NCBI GenBank assembly: GCA_023423935.1
Contig: JAFAEQ010000041.1
Span: 1 to 64,000 of the forward strand
DNA from: Pseudomonadota bacterium
Lineage (GTDB): Bacteria; Pseudomonadota; Gammaproteobacteria; Steroidobacterales; Steroidobacteraceae
Length of the DNA stretch: 64,000 nucleotides
Direction of reading: 5' to 3'
Shown piece after piece: positions 24,613 through 34,340 of this stretch (positions are counted from its first letter, which is position 1; each line of letters begins with the position of its first letter). The translations under genes were made by a program, and so were the position numbers. A model generated the notes under the pieces. The model was given only the letters and a program-made list of their open reading frames with translations, had not been told where the DNA came from and did not search any database.

Positions 24613-26160
24613 TCAGTGCGGCTGCGGGTTGAGGCGGGACAGGATCACTGCCGCGAGCTTGTCGTAAGCCCCGTCGAAATGATGCCCGCCAGGCAATGCC
24701 ACCGCCGTCACGCGGTCAGGCGCGAGCACTGGACAGAGTGAATCACGCTCCTCGGACCCATACAGGCACAGTGTCGAGCGCGCAGCCAGCTTCGATGCTT
24801 CCGGGCGAGTCGGCAGTGCGGCCTTGTCGCCGCCGAGCCAGTTGCCCACGTGGAATTCGAACGAAGCCTTTTCGCCCAGTCCCACCAACACCGTATGCAC
24901 AACGAGCGACTTCGAGCTCGCGGGCAAGCGATTGAAAGCGAACGGCAAGACGTCTGCGCCCTGCGAGTAGCCGATCAGCGCGGCTTTCGATTTGTGCCAG
25001 TGAGCCGCGTAATAGCGGATCACACGATCCAGATCGTTCGCGAGACCTTGCGGTGTGCGCTTGCTCCAGAAATATCGCAACGAGTCGAGCCCGACGACTT
25101 CGACCCCCTTGCTCGCGAGCGCCGCCGCCACTTTCTTGTCGATGCCTGCCCAGCCGCCATCGCCCGACAACAGGATGGCGAACGTAGCGCCCGGCGCGTG
25201 CGAACGCACTTCGATCAACGGCAAGTCGGCGAGAGAAGTCGGCGGCGGAGGCAGCGCTGTGTTCGTACCTGTCGTCAGCTGGTTGTAGGCCGCGAGGAAC
25301 TGCGGCTGCCAGTCGCCGACCGATGAATGGAAGTGCGCGACGCTCGGCAGTTCCACGAACTTCGCGCCTGGAATGGCTGCCACGAAACTGCGCGCCGCTT
25401 GCGTGGCGCACACGCGATCACGTGTTCCATGCAGCGCAATCCACTCCACGGGAAGTTTTTTTGCGGGCAGCATGTCCATGCCCAGTCCGTCCTTGTGTCG
25501 TCTGAAATGCACGCCTTCGCCGGAGCACAGCGGCTTTGCGAGATCCATATCGGGACAGAAGCCGAGTGACATCGCGCCGAGAAAAGTACCCGCGGGTGCC
25601 TGCGCGATCATCGCGTACGCAAGCGTCGCACCCGAGGAATATCCGATCAGCAGCGGCGTGTGATACGTCGAGAGTCGCGCGTAGCCTTGCAGATAGTGCG
25701 ACAGATTCTCGAGATCCCCATCCGGGAACACGCACTTGCCGCCATCCGCCTCCAGCGAGGCGAACAACTGAGGCGTATTGATCCCGGCCACCATCGCACC
25801 TTTGCTGGCGAGCATCTGCGCCATATCGGTCACAGTCCCATCCCAACCGTTGTCTCCCGAGAGAAACAGAATGAACTGCTTCGCCTCACCGTGCGGTCGA
25901 TAGATCGTGACGTCCTCGAACCGCCCGTGCGAAACGCGCTCCTGCGCATGCAGCGGCATGCATGTCGCGAGGATGCAGAGAAGAAGGAGAATCAGATTTC
26001 CACGGGGAACATGGGGAGCGGGGCTATGTGGAGTGCATGGATCCAAGTGAAGGGCGGGATTCAACGCCGAAGCGTGCAGCCGGTGCCAAGCACCTGCGCG
26101 AACGGACCTATTCGTCCCCGTGCGCCCCGTGCTCCCCGTGGAGATCTTCGTTTGATTCAT
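24613..26160 (-). CDS. acvB: AcvB/VirJ-like lysyl-phosphatidylglycerol hydrolase family protein
   Basis: 515 aa periplasmic protein of two alpha/beta-hydrolase-like halves. The N-terminal half has FILFLSGDNGWDG and LLIGYSSGAT; the C-terminal VirJ half has FAILLSGDGGWAG, LDSLRYFW and ALIGYSQGADVLPF with the GxSxG nucleophile. This two-domain form is AcvB rather than short VirJ. In Agrobacterium AcvB hydrolyses aminoacyl-phosphatidylglycerol and its gene follows lpiA/mprF. Here the start ATG (26160) overlaps the mprF stop in ATGA, a translational coupling signal. Residues 6-55 come from a repeat insertion that splits the signal peptide; without it the N-terminus would read MNQTK then LILLLLCILATCMPLHA. 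A longer frame reaching 26577 only overlaps mprF and is not used. Confidence 0.85.
   Translation of the reverse strand: MNQTKISTGSTGRTGTNRSVRAGAWHRLHASALNPALHLDPCTPHSPAPHVPRGNLILLLLCILATCMPLHAQERVSHGRFEDVTIYRPHGEAKQFILFLSGDNGWDGTVTDMAQMLASKGAMVAGINTPQLFASLEADGGKCVFPDGDLENLSHYLQGYARLSTYHTPLLIGYSSGATLAYAMIAQAPAGTFLGAMSLGFCPDMDLAKPLCSGEGVHFRRHKDGLGMDMLPAKKLPVEWIALHGTRDRVCATQAARSFVAAIPGAKFVELPSVAHFHSSVGDWQPQFLAAYNQLTTGTNTALPPPPTSLADLPLIEVRSHAPGATFAILLSGDGGWAGIDKKVAAALASKGVEVVGLDSLRYFWSKRTPQGLANDLDRVIRYYAAHWHKSKAALIGYSQGADVLPFAFNRLPASSKSLVVHTVLVGLGEKASFEFHVGNWLGGDKAALPTRPEASKLAARSTLCLYGSEERDSLCPVLAPDRVTAVALPGGHHFDGAYDKLAAVILSRLNPQPH
25996..26145 (-). repeat. 150-bp repeat element (GCACGGGGA type) inside the acvB signal peptide
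   Basis: On the minus strand the element begins ATCTCCACGGGGA and ends TCCCCGTGGAAAT, a near-perfect terminal inverted repeat. Within the arms CACGGGG units follow a 9-bp period (three in the acvB-proximal arm, two to three in the distal arm). Length is 150 bp, 50 codons with no stop, so the acvB frame is kept. Related arms occur at 31364-31519 and 36938-36972, including the flanking sequence CCCCGTGGAGATCTT. Confidence 0.82.
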
Positions 26161-28727
26161 TTCGCGATCACACCACGCAAGCCGCCGCTGATCAGGCTGG
26201 CGACGTCGGCGAGGACAAACAGCGGAGTCATGCCGCCGGGGGCGGCGAGGTAGCGTGCCTCCCATTGCGGGTTGAACTTCTCTTTGAACGCGCGCAGGCC
26301 CTGGAAGTTGTAGAAGTTCTCGCCGTGTGCGAACAGCATGCGGCCGAGCCGATGCCAGCTCGGCGCGAGGGGATGTTCCGCCATGCCCGAGAGCGGTGCC
26401 ATGCCCAATCCGAAGCGCTGATAGCCCGCAGATTGAAAATGCAGCAGGAGCTTTGCGAACAGGTAATCCATGGTGCCGTTCGGCGCGTCGGGAAGGTGAC
26501 GCATCAGATCGACACTCGCCTCGACTCGCGTGCCCGTCGTCATCAGCGTGGCGAAGGCGACCAGTCGATCCTCGCAACGCACCAGAGCAATCGGAAGCTG
26601 GCTCAGATAGTCGTCGATGAACGCGCCGAGCGAGAACGATTTCTCCGCCGTCGAGTGATCGGCGAGCCAGGCATCCGAGATTGTTCGAAGCTCACGCATC
26701 GTTTGCGGCGGGGCGCCGGGTTGCAAGATTTCCAGACTCATGTGCTCGCGGTCGCCGCGATTCAATGCCTGACGCAGATCGGCGCGAGCCCGACCTTTGA
26801 GTGAGAAGTCCGGCAAAGGCACGTACGCGTACTCGCCCAGTTTGTAGACCCGCAATCCCGCATCGAGATAAACGGGCAGTGTTTGCGGACGCACCTGATA
26901 GAACGAAGCCCGGCCACCCTGCTCGCGTGCGAGCTCGAGAAAGCGCCATACGAGCTCGGGCCATTCGGACGTCGGTCCGACAGGGTCGAACAGTCCAACC
27001 CATGAGCGCGCGCGTCGGCCGTACATCACGAACGCGTTGCCGGAATCCGAGAACAGGAAATGCTTGTCACCCATCAGGGCTATACAGGCGTCCGCAGTGT
27101 TCTGCCCGCACACGATCTTGCTGGCTCGCTCCATCTCCGCTGCAGAAGGTTTGGGTAGCTTCGGCGCGGGCGGACGCAGGAGTTGGCGCAGCGCCAGTGC
27201 GAGGGCAAGCACGGCAACACCCACCAGAGCGCGCAGCGACCGCGGTGCATGACCGTCGAACTCGAACTGCCACCACAGCTGATCTGTGTACTCGACGCCG
27301 CGATACGCAAAGAACAGCAACCAGGTCAGGCCGGCAATGATGATGGCGACGCACAGCAGCCAGCCGCCGGTGAACGGCTGCGCCAAGAGCGAAGCGCGGC
27401 GGGTGAACTGCTTGCGCGACAGCGCCAGCGACAGCACCAGACACGAGATCAGCGCGGCTTCTGAGATCGCGATCCCTTTGGGCAGCGCGAAGATGAGGCT
27501 TGCGATGCTGATCAAAATCCCGGCCCACCAGGCGGCGTCGAGTCGCAGCAACATGCCGCGGGCCACGAACAACAAGCCCAGGCCCGCGATGCTCCCGATG
27601 AAATGCGAGGCCTCGACGAGGGGCAATGGCACGTGCAGTGCGAGCAGCTCGGTCGCCTCGTCAGTCGCCGGTGTCACGCCTGAGATCAAGAGCATCAAGC
27701 CGATGATGAAGGTGTATGCCGCAAGCAGCAGCGGCGCCAGGCTGACGGCCGCCTGGGTTACGGCCGTGGCAGTACCCCGACGCACTTCGTGTGCGACCAG
27801 CAGCGCGAGCGCGAGCACCAGTGGCAGCACGTAATAGATGAGCCTGTAGAGCACCAGCGCTGCGGCGAGCGCGTCCGTGGGCACTCGATCTCGCAGGGCC
27901 ACCAGCATGATGGCCTCGAAAACGCCGATGCCGCCCGGCACATGACTCAGTACGCCGAGCACGATCGCAATTGCGAAAAATCCCATGAAAGGGCCGAAGC
28001 CGATGGAATTGGGCGGCAGCAGAAACCACAGGACGGCAGCCGTCGCTGCGATATCGACCGCGGAGAAGAACAGTTGCTGAAGCGCGAGCGAAGCGGAAGG
28101 CAGTCGCAGACGCACGCGACCGAACAGCCGGCGTTCGCGTCCATCGCGGCACAAAATGATGAGGGTGGCTGCGGCGATCAGCACCACGAGCGCAGCGGCT
28201 TGCAGCGCGCGAGTCGGCAGGTGCAGTGCGGGTGCCACGGCGGAAGCGCCCCACAACAGGCAGGCCGCACCGACTACGGAAATGCCGAGCATGAATGCGA
28301 CGGCGTTGAAGGCAATCGCACGCGAGATCGCTCCGGCCTCGACGCCCGCCGCACCATACAGTCGCAGGCGTACTGCCCCGCCCGTCAGCACGCCGAGACC
28401 GACACTGTTCGACAGTGCATACGCAATGAATGCTGTCTGCGCGGCGACCCGATACTTGACCGGTGCGCCGACGTAACGCAGCGACGAAGCGTCATAGCCG
28501 GTCAGCGCGAGATAGCTGACGAGCGTGGTAGCGATCGCAAGTGCGATCGAGTGCGAGTCGGTCCCCCGCATCGCATCGACCACGTCGCGATAGCTGAATT
28601 CCTTGAACAGATCCTGCAGCGTGTAGGCCAGCAGCAGCGTGATCGCCAGCGCGACGGCCGAAATGATCCAGGGCTTCCAGCGCTGAAAGGTGCCTACCAG
28701 TCTGAGTTTGTCGTGTTCCGTTGACAT
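26157..28727 (-). CDS. mprF: Bifunctional phosphatidylglycerol aminoacyltransferase/flippase MprF (LpiA)
   Basis: 856 aa. The N-terminal two thirds (to about 540) is a polytopic membrane domain with at least a dozen hydrophobic segments, the flippase part of MprF. It includes the conserved FIAYALSNSVGLGVLTGGAVRLRLY and LSHVPGGIGVFEAIML. The C-terminal third is the GNAT-like DUF2156 synthase domain (GDKHFLFSDSGNAFVMYG, FDPVGP, FYQVRPQ, KGRARADLRQALNRG, GTMDYLF, FKEKFNPQWEARYLA). MprF transfers lysine or alanine from aminoacyl-tRNA to phosphatidylglycerol, lowering surface charge and susceptibility to cationic peptides. It is translationally coupled to acvB. The amino acid transferred cannot be read from the sequence. 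Confidence 0.93.
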   Translation of the reverse strand: MSTEHDKLRLVGTFQRWKPWIISAVALAITLLLAYTLQDLFKEFSYRDVVDAMRGTDSHSIALAIATTLVSYLALTGYDASSLRYVGAPVKYRVAAQTAFIAYALSNSVGLGVLTGGAVRLRLYGAAGVEAGAISRAIAFNAVAFMLGISVVGAACLLWGASAVAPALHLPTRALQAAALVVLIAAATLIILCRDGRERRLFGRVRLRLPSASLALQQLFFSAVDIAATAAVLWFLLPPNSIGFGPFMGFFAIAIVLGVLSHVPGGIGVFEAIMLVALRDRVPTDALAAALVLYRLIYYVLPLVLALALLVAHEVRRGTATAVTQAAVSLAPLLLAAYTFIIGLMLLISGVTPATDEATELLALHVPLPLVEASHFIGSIAGLGLLFVARGMLLRLDAAWWAGILISIASLIFALPKGIAISEAALISCLVLSLALSRKQFTRRASLLAQPFTGGWLLCVAIIIAGLTWLLFFAYRGVEYTDQLWWQFEFDGHAPRSLRALVGVAVLALALALRQLLRPPAPKLPKPSAAEMERASKIVCGQNTADACIALMGDKHFLFSDSGNAFVMYGRRARSWVGLFDPVGPTSEWPELVWRFLELAREQGGRASFYQVRPQTLPVYLDAGLRVYKLGEYAYVPLPDFSLKGRARADLRQALNRGDREHMSLEILQPGAPPQTMRELRTISDAWLADHSTAEKSFSLGAFIDDYLSQLPIALVRCEDRLVAFATLMTTGTRVEASVDLMRHLPDAPNGTMDYLFAKLLLHFQSAGYQRFGLGMAPLSGMAEHPLAPSWHRLGRMLFAHGENFYNFQGLRAFKEKFNPQWEARYLAAPGGMTPLFVLADVASLISGGLRGVIAK

Positions 28728-29095
28728 GTTGGAGGTGGTGCCGGCCCGCGCACATTGTGAACGAAAGCGCCTGCGGACGCCGCTGTGGCAGTGGGCTCTC
28801 TCAATGACCGCTCATTGCCGGGGAGGCACGTTGGGCCTAGTCGCTCGTTGCCACCGTCCTCGGCCCTCAAGAGCGTGCGGATGACGCGGTCGTGCGATCG
28901 GTCGCCGCGGCGATCGGACGTTGGGATATGCGTTGGTTCTTTTGGCTGCGGCGCGCGTCCAGAAGTTCGATGCGGGCCGGTCTGAGCCGGCGTCGGCGCG
29001 CATTATCGATGCGAGTGCATCGCTTCGTATCCGCATGACGCGATCGTAATGCGGCGCCGAAGGTGCAGGCACGTCCGTGTGCCTTCCGGGGATTC
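28728..29095. other. Intergenic region between btuB and mprF
   Basis: 368 bases upstream of mprF and downstream of btuB. There is a short GCCGG/CCGGC hairpin near 28975-28992. I see no period-locked repeat arm, RNA motif, terminator or ORF that I would defend. Confidence 0.4.
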
Positions 29096-30940
29096 CTACT
29101 GTGCCGCCCTGGGCTGATATCGCAGCGTCACGAAATAGGCGCGGCCGTCCTGGTTGTAGTAGGCAGCCGTCTCGTATTTTTCGTCGAAGGCATTCGCGAT
29201 GCGAGCCTCGAGCGACCAGTCCTGCGCGAAATGTATCTGTCCGATGAGATCGATGAGCGTGTAGGCGTCCAGCTGAGTCGTGTTCGCAAGATCGTCGTAG
29301 CGCGAGCCGACCCACGTCACGCTCGTGCCGACGCTGAACGCATCGGCGACGTAGTCGACGTCCATGCGACTCGAGTGCCTGGCGCGTCGTGCAAGGAAAT
29401 TGCCGTCGTCGAATCCGCCGTCGCGATTGCGCGGATCGAGGCCGGTGTAGTTCGCGCCGAATGACCAGGCACCGAGCTGAGTGCGTGCTTCGAGCTCGAC
29501 ACCGCGAATGCGCGCGCGGCTCAAGTTCTGCGGCAGGAAGGTGTCGAGGTCGAATGTGATCAGATCGTCGATCTCCGTCTGAAAGGCGTTGACGTTCCAG
29601 TGGATGTGCGCAGCGCTGCCCGAGGCACCGATCTCATAGCTGTCCGAGCGCTCCGGTTTCAGATTGGGATTGCTGAAGTTCGGGTAATAGAGATCGTTGA
29701 AGTTGGGGGCAAGGAACGCATTGCCCCACGCGACGTGCACAGCGAGTCCCTGCGTCACGAACCATTTGTAACCGAGACTTCCCGTGGTGTGATCGCCGAA
29801 CTGTTCGTTGTCGTCCGTGCGCAATGATGCGAGCATTTCGTGTGCGCCGAAGCGCGCCTTGTACTGCCCGAACACGCCGGTGTTATCGCGCTCAGTGGCA
29901 TCGAACTGCGTGGTGCCCTCGACACGATCGTCGAGATAGTCCACGCCGAACGTGAGTACCTGCTGTTCGGCAAATGCCCAGTCCGATTGCACGCTCGCGC
30001 TGCGACGTTCCGTATTGAAGGTGCTTACATACACGCCGTCCTTGTAGTCGTCGGCGTCATCGCGGCTCGTGCCGACCAGCAACGTCAGATCCCAGTTCGA
30101 TGTGGGAGCCAGGTGTCCCTTGATGCTGTAGACGCCTTCTTTGAAATCCGTCTGATTACCGAAGTCGCCGTCGTATTCATTGCGTCCCGCGGAGTAGAGC
30201 ACCGTGGCTTCGATATCGGCACGTTCGCCCCAGCGGTATCCGGTTCTCACGGAGCCGGAGGCATTGCGATAGCCATCGTCGTCGGGCTCATCGTTGAAGC
30301 AGCCGCCCGTGTAGAAGGCACCGTTGAACGAGCTGCGGCACGAGTTGAATCCATCGCTTGCGAGATAGCTGCCGCCAACCGACAACCAGCTGTTCTCGCC
30401 CTTGAGGCCGAAGCTTGCCGAGCTGCTGGTCGTCCCGTGCGATCCGCCGCCTACGGCAATGGACGGCTGTGAGGATTCACGCGTGAAGATCTGGATCACT
30501 CCGCCGACGGCATCCGCGCCGTACAGGCTGGAACGCGGACCTCTCACGATCTCGATCCGTTCGATCTCATCGATCGGCAGAAACTCGATACGCGTCGTGC
30601 CGGCGGAGGCGGAACCCACGCGCACGCCGTTCACGAGAACGAGCACCTGATCGGCTTCCGTGCCGCGTACGAAGGTCGAGCTCAGTTTGCCGAATCCTCC
30701 GTTGTTCGCGATGCTGATGCCGGTTTCCCCTCGCAGCAAATCCTGCACCGACTTTACCTGGCGCTTCTGAATGTCCGCACGCGTGATCACTGTGACGGCG
30801 CCGATGACATCGTCCTTCGACTGTGCGATGCGCGCAGCCGTGACGACGACAGGATCGGGAGCATCTGCCGCCTGAATCCCACCCGCAACGAACAAAGAGG
30901 AAATCGCCAGCGCCAGCTGGCCCGTACCTGTGTGCTTCAT
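29096..30940 (-). CDS. btuB: Vitamin B12 TonB-dependent outer-membrane transporter BtuB
   Basis: 614 aa. Signal peptide (MKHTGTGQLALAISSLFVAGGIQA), TonB box in DPVVVTAARI, plug (VTVITRADIQKRQVKSVQDLLRGETGISIANNGG, STFVRGTEADQVLVLVNGVRVGSASAGTT, IEIVRGPRSSLYGADAVGGVIQIF) and a 22-strand barrel ending VTLRYQPRAAQ. The length is typical of BtuB and shorter than the sugar receptors. A cobalamin riboswitch directly upstream supports the substrate assignment. ATG 30940 is chosen because it gives a proper signal peptide and has GGGAG just before it; the frame itself runs on upstream through the leader. Confidence 0.93.
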   Translation of the reverse strand: MKHTGTGQLALAISSLFVAGGIQAADAPDPVVVTAARIAQSKDDVIGAVTVITRADIQKRQVKSVQDLLRGETGISIANNGGFGKLSSTFVRGTEADQVLVLVNGVRVGSASAGTTRIEFLPIDEIERIEIVRGPRSSLYGADAVGGVIQIFTRESSQPSIAVGGGSHGTTSSSASFGLKGENSWLSVGGSYLASDGFNSCRSSFNGAFYTGGCFNDEPDDDGYRNASGSVRTGYRWGERADIEATVLYSAGRNEYDGDFGNQTDFKEGVYSIKGHLAPTSNWDLTLLVGTSRDDADDYKDGVYVSTFNTERRSASVQSDWAFAEQQVLTFGVDYLDDRVEGTTQFDATERDNTGVFGQYKARFGAHEMLASLRTDDNEQFGDHTTGSLGYKWFVTQGLAVHVAWGNAFLAPNFNDLYYPNFSNPNLKPERSDSYEIGASGSAAHIHWNVNAFQTEIDDLITFDLDTFLPQNLSRARIRGVELEARTQLGAWSFGANYTGLDPRNRDGGFDDGNFLARRARHSSRMDVDYVADAFSVGTSVTWVGSRYDDLANTTQLDAYTLIDLIGQIHFAQDWSLEARIANAFDEKYETAAYYNQDGRAYFVTLRYQPRAAQ

Positions 30941-31067
30941 AACTCCCGCTTCCATGCACGCCCGCATGGTTGAAATGGTGATGATCAGCGGGCGTTGGGA
31001 GGGAGGCGGCGCGCGGTGAGCGCGTACGCTCATCGCCCACCGCGACGCTGTACCGATCGTCTTGCGA

Positions 31068-31268
31068 CGATCACGCGTCAGGCCGGTCTCCGGGCTCTCG
31101 AGTGAGTGCGTGAACACTCCTCGACATCGCCTTCCCACGTGAGATCACGCAGTGGCTGAACATGCGCTTTGGCAGCGCCGTTCAGATGTCGATTGGACTC
31201 GAATACCGTTGCGGGGGCAGCGCCGGCTTGGATCGAAACGATCGGTACCGGCTTCACGCTCGCGCGAA
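31068..31268 (-). promoter_or_regulatory. Cobalamin riboswitch upstream of btuB
   Basis: Read on the minus strand, the leader contains the conserved blocks in order: GCCGGCGCTGCCCCCGCAAC (about 31230-31205), GCCACTG (about 31157), GGGAAGGCGATG (about 31136-31125) and, at the 3' end, GAGCCCGGAGACCGGCCTGA (about 31098-31079), the B12-box. It lies 130 bases before the btuB start. Binding of adenosylcobalamin is expected to repress btuB, probably by masking its ribosome site, because no strong terminator with a T run follows. The 5' edge is approximate. Confidence 0.9.
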
Positions 31269-31363
31269 CCATGTCACTGGCCACGCTCACCTGACGGCCG
31301 GGAAGGTAGGCAGATGCCTTCGGGGTGTCAAGCCGCGACGCCGGGGCGACGCCAGGAGCAGAT

Positions 31364-31519
31364 GTTTCCACGGGGTAAGAGAATCCACGGGGCGGAAGCG
31401 GGCGATCAGAATTGAGCTTTGACTTGGTCGGGACTCTGCGTCGGCTCGACTGAGTGAGGCCCAGCAATAGAGCGAGTCACATTCTCGCCCCGTGCACCCC
31501 GTGTTCCCCGTGGAGACTC
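31364..31519. repeat. 9-bp-period inverted repeat pair (GCACGGGGA type)
   Basis: The left arm 31364-31395 has CCACGGGG units; the right arm 31486-31519 reads CCCCGTGCA, CCCCGTGTT, CCCCGTGGA in strict 9-bp register, followed by GACTCTTTCTCT. The right arm ends ten bases from the stop codon of the frameshifted TonB receptor. The loop of about 90 bases has no gene. It sits upstream of the riboswitch, in the interval that must also hold the btuB promoter. Confidence 0.82.
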
Positions 31520-31528
31520 TTTCTCTCC

Positions 31529-34110
31529 TCAGAAATCGAAAACCATCCGCCCATACACGAACCGGCCGGCACGACCGTAGGGTGCGTAGTTCGAGTAGGG
31601 TGCATTTCCGGTGCTGTTCAATGCGATCGGTACGGGATCGGGATATTCGTCGAACAGGTTTTCCGCGCCGACCGCCAGCTTGATGTGATCGGTGAACGCA
31701 AAGCGGGCTTCCAGATCGAGGACTGTCTGTGCGGACAGCCACTGATCGATCGGTCGATAGCCCGCGGCCACGCCCGCGAATGTCGCGGCCGTCGATGAGT
31801 CGGGCGAGAACACCTTGCCGTAGCGCACCGCCCGCAGCGTTGCCCCCCAGCGGTCCAGATCCCAGTTCACGTTCGCGCTGAACTTCGTCTTCGGGTTGCC
31901 TTTCTCCATAGTCAGTACGTTGAAGCGGTCGAACAGGGGCGGCGCCGGATTCAGCGCGGCAAGTGTTTCGGTTGCAGGGATGCGCGTGACGTCCGTTTCG
32001 TTGTAGTTGCCGGTCAGCGTGAAATCGAAGCGGCCGAGTCGATCGGTCCGCCAGGGATAGTTCAGCACGACATCCACGCCTTGCGTTTCGGTGTCGACAC
32101 CGTTGATGAAGAAGCGACCGCCGCCGCTGCCGATGAAGCCCAGGCTCGTCAGATAGGCGCGCACGTTGGCTTGCGTCAGGTTCTCCGAGAGCACGATGCG
32201 ATCGTCGATGTTGATCCAGTACGCATCGACGGTCAGGCTCGCTTCACCGAAGCGCAACACTGCGCCGATCGAATAGTTCAACGATTCCTCCGCATCCAGA
32301 GGCTTTGCGCCTAGCGCCACGGCAATCGGATCGGTGACGGAAAGGTCGTGACGTCGAAGGGCACGCCGCCGATGAAGTTGGTCGAGGTCGTCGCGAAATA
32401 CTGCTGCTGCAGAGAAGGCGCGCGGAAACCGTTCTGGATCGAGGCCCGCAGTGCAAACGCGCTGGTGAAGTCGTAACGGCCCGACAGCTTGCCCGAGAGG
32501 TTCTCACCGAAATCCGAATAGTGCTCGGCGCGCACCGCTGCGGACGCGAGGAACTTCTCCCTGACGTTTGCTTCGAGATCGACGTACGCGCCGACGGCCG
32601 TGCGATCTTCGTCCACTTCGTTCTCGGGTCGGAAGCCCGGAAACACCTGTGCCCCGGATGCAGTCGCGCAACCGCCCGCGAGGATCTGCGCGGCGTTCGG
32701 CGTCGCGCAGCCGGTGCCGGGCACGAACAGCGGCAACAGCACGCCGCCATTGCGGTAGGAGTCCGGTTCTCCAGCGAAGATCGAATAGCCTTCTTCGCGC
32801 GCTTCGAGGCCGAGCGCGACGTTGAGCGGTGAAGCCAGGCCCACTTCGAATCCGCGCACGCCTGAGAAGTTGAACACCACCTGGTCGTAGTCGAATCCGC
32901 CCGAGTCGAACGATGTCTTGCTCGTTGGCCCGAGCGAGCGATTGAGCGTGTTCTCGATGGTGAATTCCATCTTGTTCTTGCCGTACACGAGCGAGCTGTC
33001 CATGTCCCAGTCGCCCCAGCTCCAGCGCACGCCGGCCGCGGCGGAATAATCGGTGACCTCCGGTGCGATCAGCGGCAGGAAGCCGTTCGGATAGATTTCG
33101 ATCACGTTGCGATCGTCGAGTGCGCGCCGAAAGAAACCGCCGGAGACGACGTCGCGCTCCTGATAACTGGCCCAGCCATAGAGCTGCGCGCCGCCCAGGT
33201 CGTATCCGGCGTTCAGGAATACGGTTTTCTGATCCATGTCCGGCTCGCCGTACCAGGCGTTGAAGCGGTCGATGGTCTGCTCGCGCGGATCGTACGCGCC
33301 GCCCACCAGCGGATATTGCTGGCGATAGTCGAAGCCGCCGCGTTCGGTGCGTTCCTGATCCTTGTATTCGGCCGCGACGGTCAGAAAGCCCTCCGAGCCG
33401 AGCGCAAGGCCTTTCCATGCGGATACGACCAGCGTCTCGCCATCGGACACATTGCGCTTCACGTTCGGCGACGGCACGGTCCAGGTCGCATTGGCCGGCG
33501 GCGGTGTGGTCGGAGTGGTGTAAGTCGAGTCCCGCCAGCCATAACTCGCACTCGCATTGCCACCGCTGCTGTCATCGCGCAGGCGCAGATTGATGACACC
33601 GGCGATGGCGTCCGATCCATATTGAGCCGAGGCGCCGTCGCGCAGCACTTCGATCGATTTCACCATCGCATTCGGAATGGTGTTCAGATCGACGGACGAT
33701 GAGCCGCGCCCGATGGTGCCATTCACATTCACGAGCGACGCGGAGTGTCGGCGTTTGCTGTTGACCAGCACGAGGGTCTGATCGGGCGAGAGGCCACGCA
33801 GCGTGGCCGGTCGAATCGTATCCGTGCCATCGGCCAGGCCCGGTCGCGGGAAATTGAAGGACGGCAGGGCGACCGAGAGCGCCTGATTCACTTCGAGCGT
33901 GCCGGCGTTCTGGAGCGACTCGGCCGAGATCACATCGACGGGGACGGCAGTCTCCAGCACGGACCGATTCTCCACGCGCGTGCCGGTGACGACGATCCGT
34001 TCCAGGGGCCCTGTCTCGCTGGACTCAGGGGTGCTTTGTGCATGGACGTACCCCGCGCTCAACAGGATCGAGACGGGCAGGACACAGCGGACGAACGGAT
34101 AGCGGCGCAT
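31529..34110 (-). pseudogene. TonB-dependent receptor interrupted by a frameshift
   Basis: Two abutting frames form one receptor of about 860 aa. The first (32311-34110) has a signal peptide (VLPVSILLSAGYVHAQ), TonB box LERIVVTGTRV, a full plug (RGLSPDQTLVLVNSKRRH, DLNTIPNAMVKSIEVLRDGASAQYGSDAIAGVINL) and most of the barrel. It ends abruptly after VTTFPSPIRLPWR. The second (31529-32320) continues the barrel with ALGAKPLDAEESLNYSIGAV and ends in RFVYGRMVFDF, the normal C-terminus. Reading VTDPIAVALGAKPLD in the other frame at 32310-32340 shows that a single-base change near GACGGAAAGG (32337-32345) breaks the gene. Sequencing error or a recent mutation are equally possible. Confidence 0.8.
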
Positions 34111-34340
34111 ATTCGGGTCTCCCTGCGCTGCCGGCGTCGGGCAGCAGTTGTTGCGTTATGGGCGGCACGATTCGAACTAAAACCCCTGCGATGCGTGCCG
34201 ACGAGTCAGTGCACCTTTGCTTACGAGGCTGTGACTGCGCAATTTCGGTTGACCGAAGTACCCGGGCTTGCCGCAGGCGGAAGACCCGCGACAGCGAGCA
34301 CGCATCGAGTAAGATCGCGCGACGTCTACAGGTACATGGC

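Noticed and set aside
26161..26577. Upstream extension of acvB inside mprF
   Set aside because: The extra 139 codons lie wholly in antisense-free overlap with mprF coding sequence, show no homology, and the ATGA start at 26160 explains translation.
28785..28985. Small gene in the btuB-mprF gap
   Set aside because: Short frame without ribosome site, odd composition rich in Arg, Ser and Pro, and no similarity to a family I know.
32311..32345. Programmed frameshift or stop-codon recoding in the TonB receptor
   Set aside because: No slippery heptamer, pseudoknot or SECIS-like element is evident at the junction, and TonB receptors are not known to use recoding.
34038..34340. Upstream extension of the inositol-phosphatase-family gene
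   Set aside because: It runs through the start and promoter of the divergent TonB receptor and has no family match; ATG 34341 gives the standard N-terminus.
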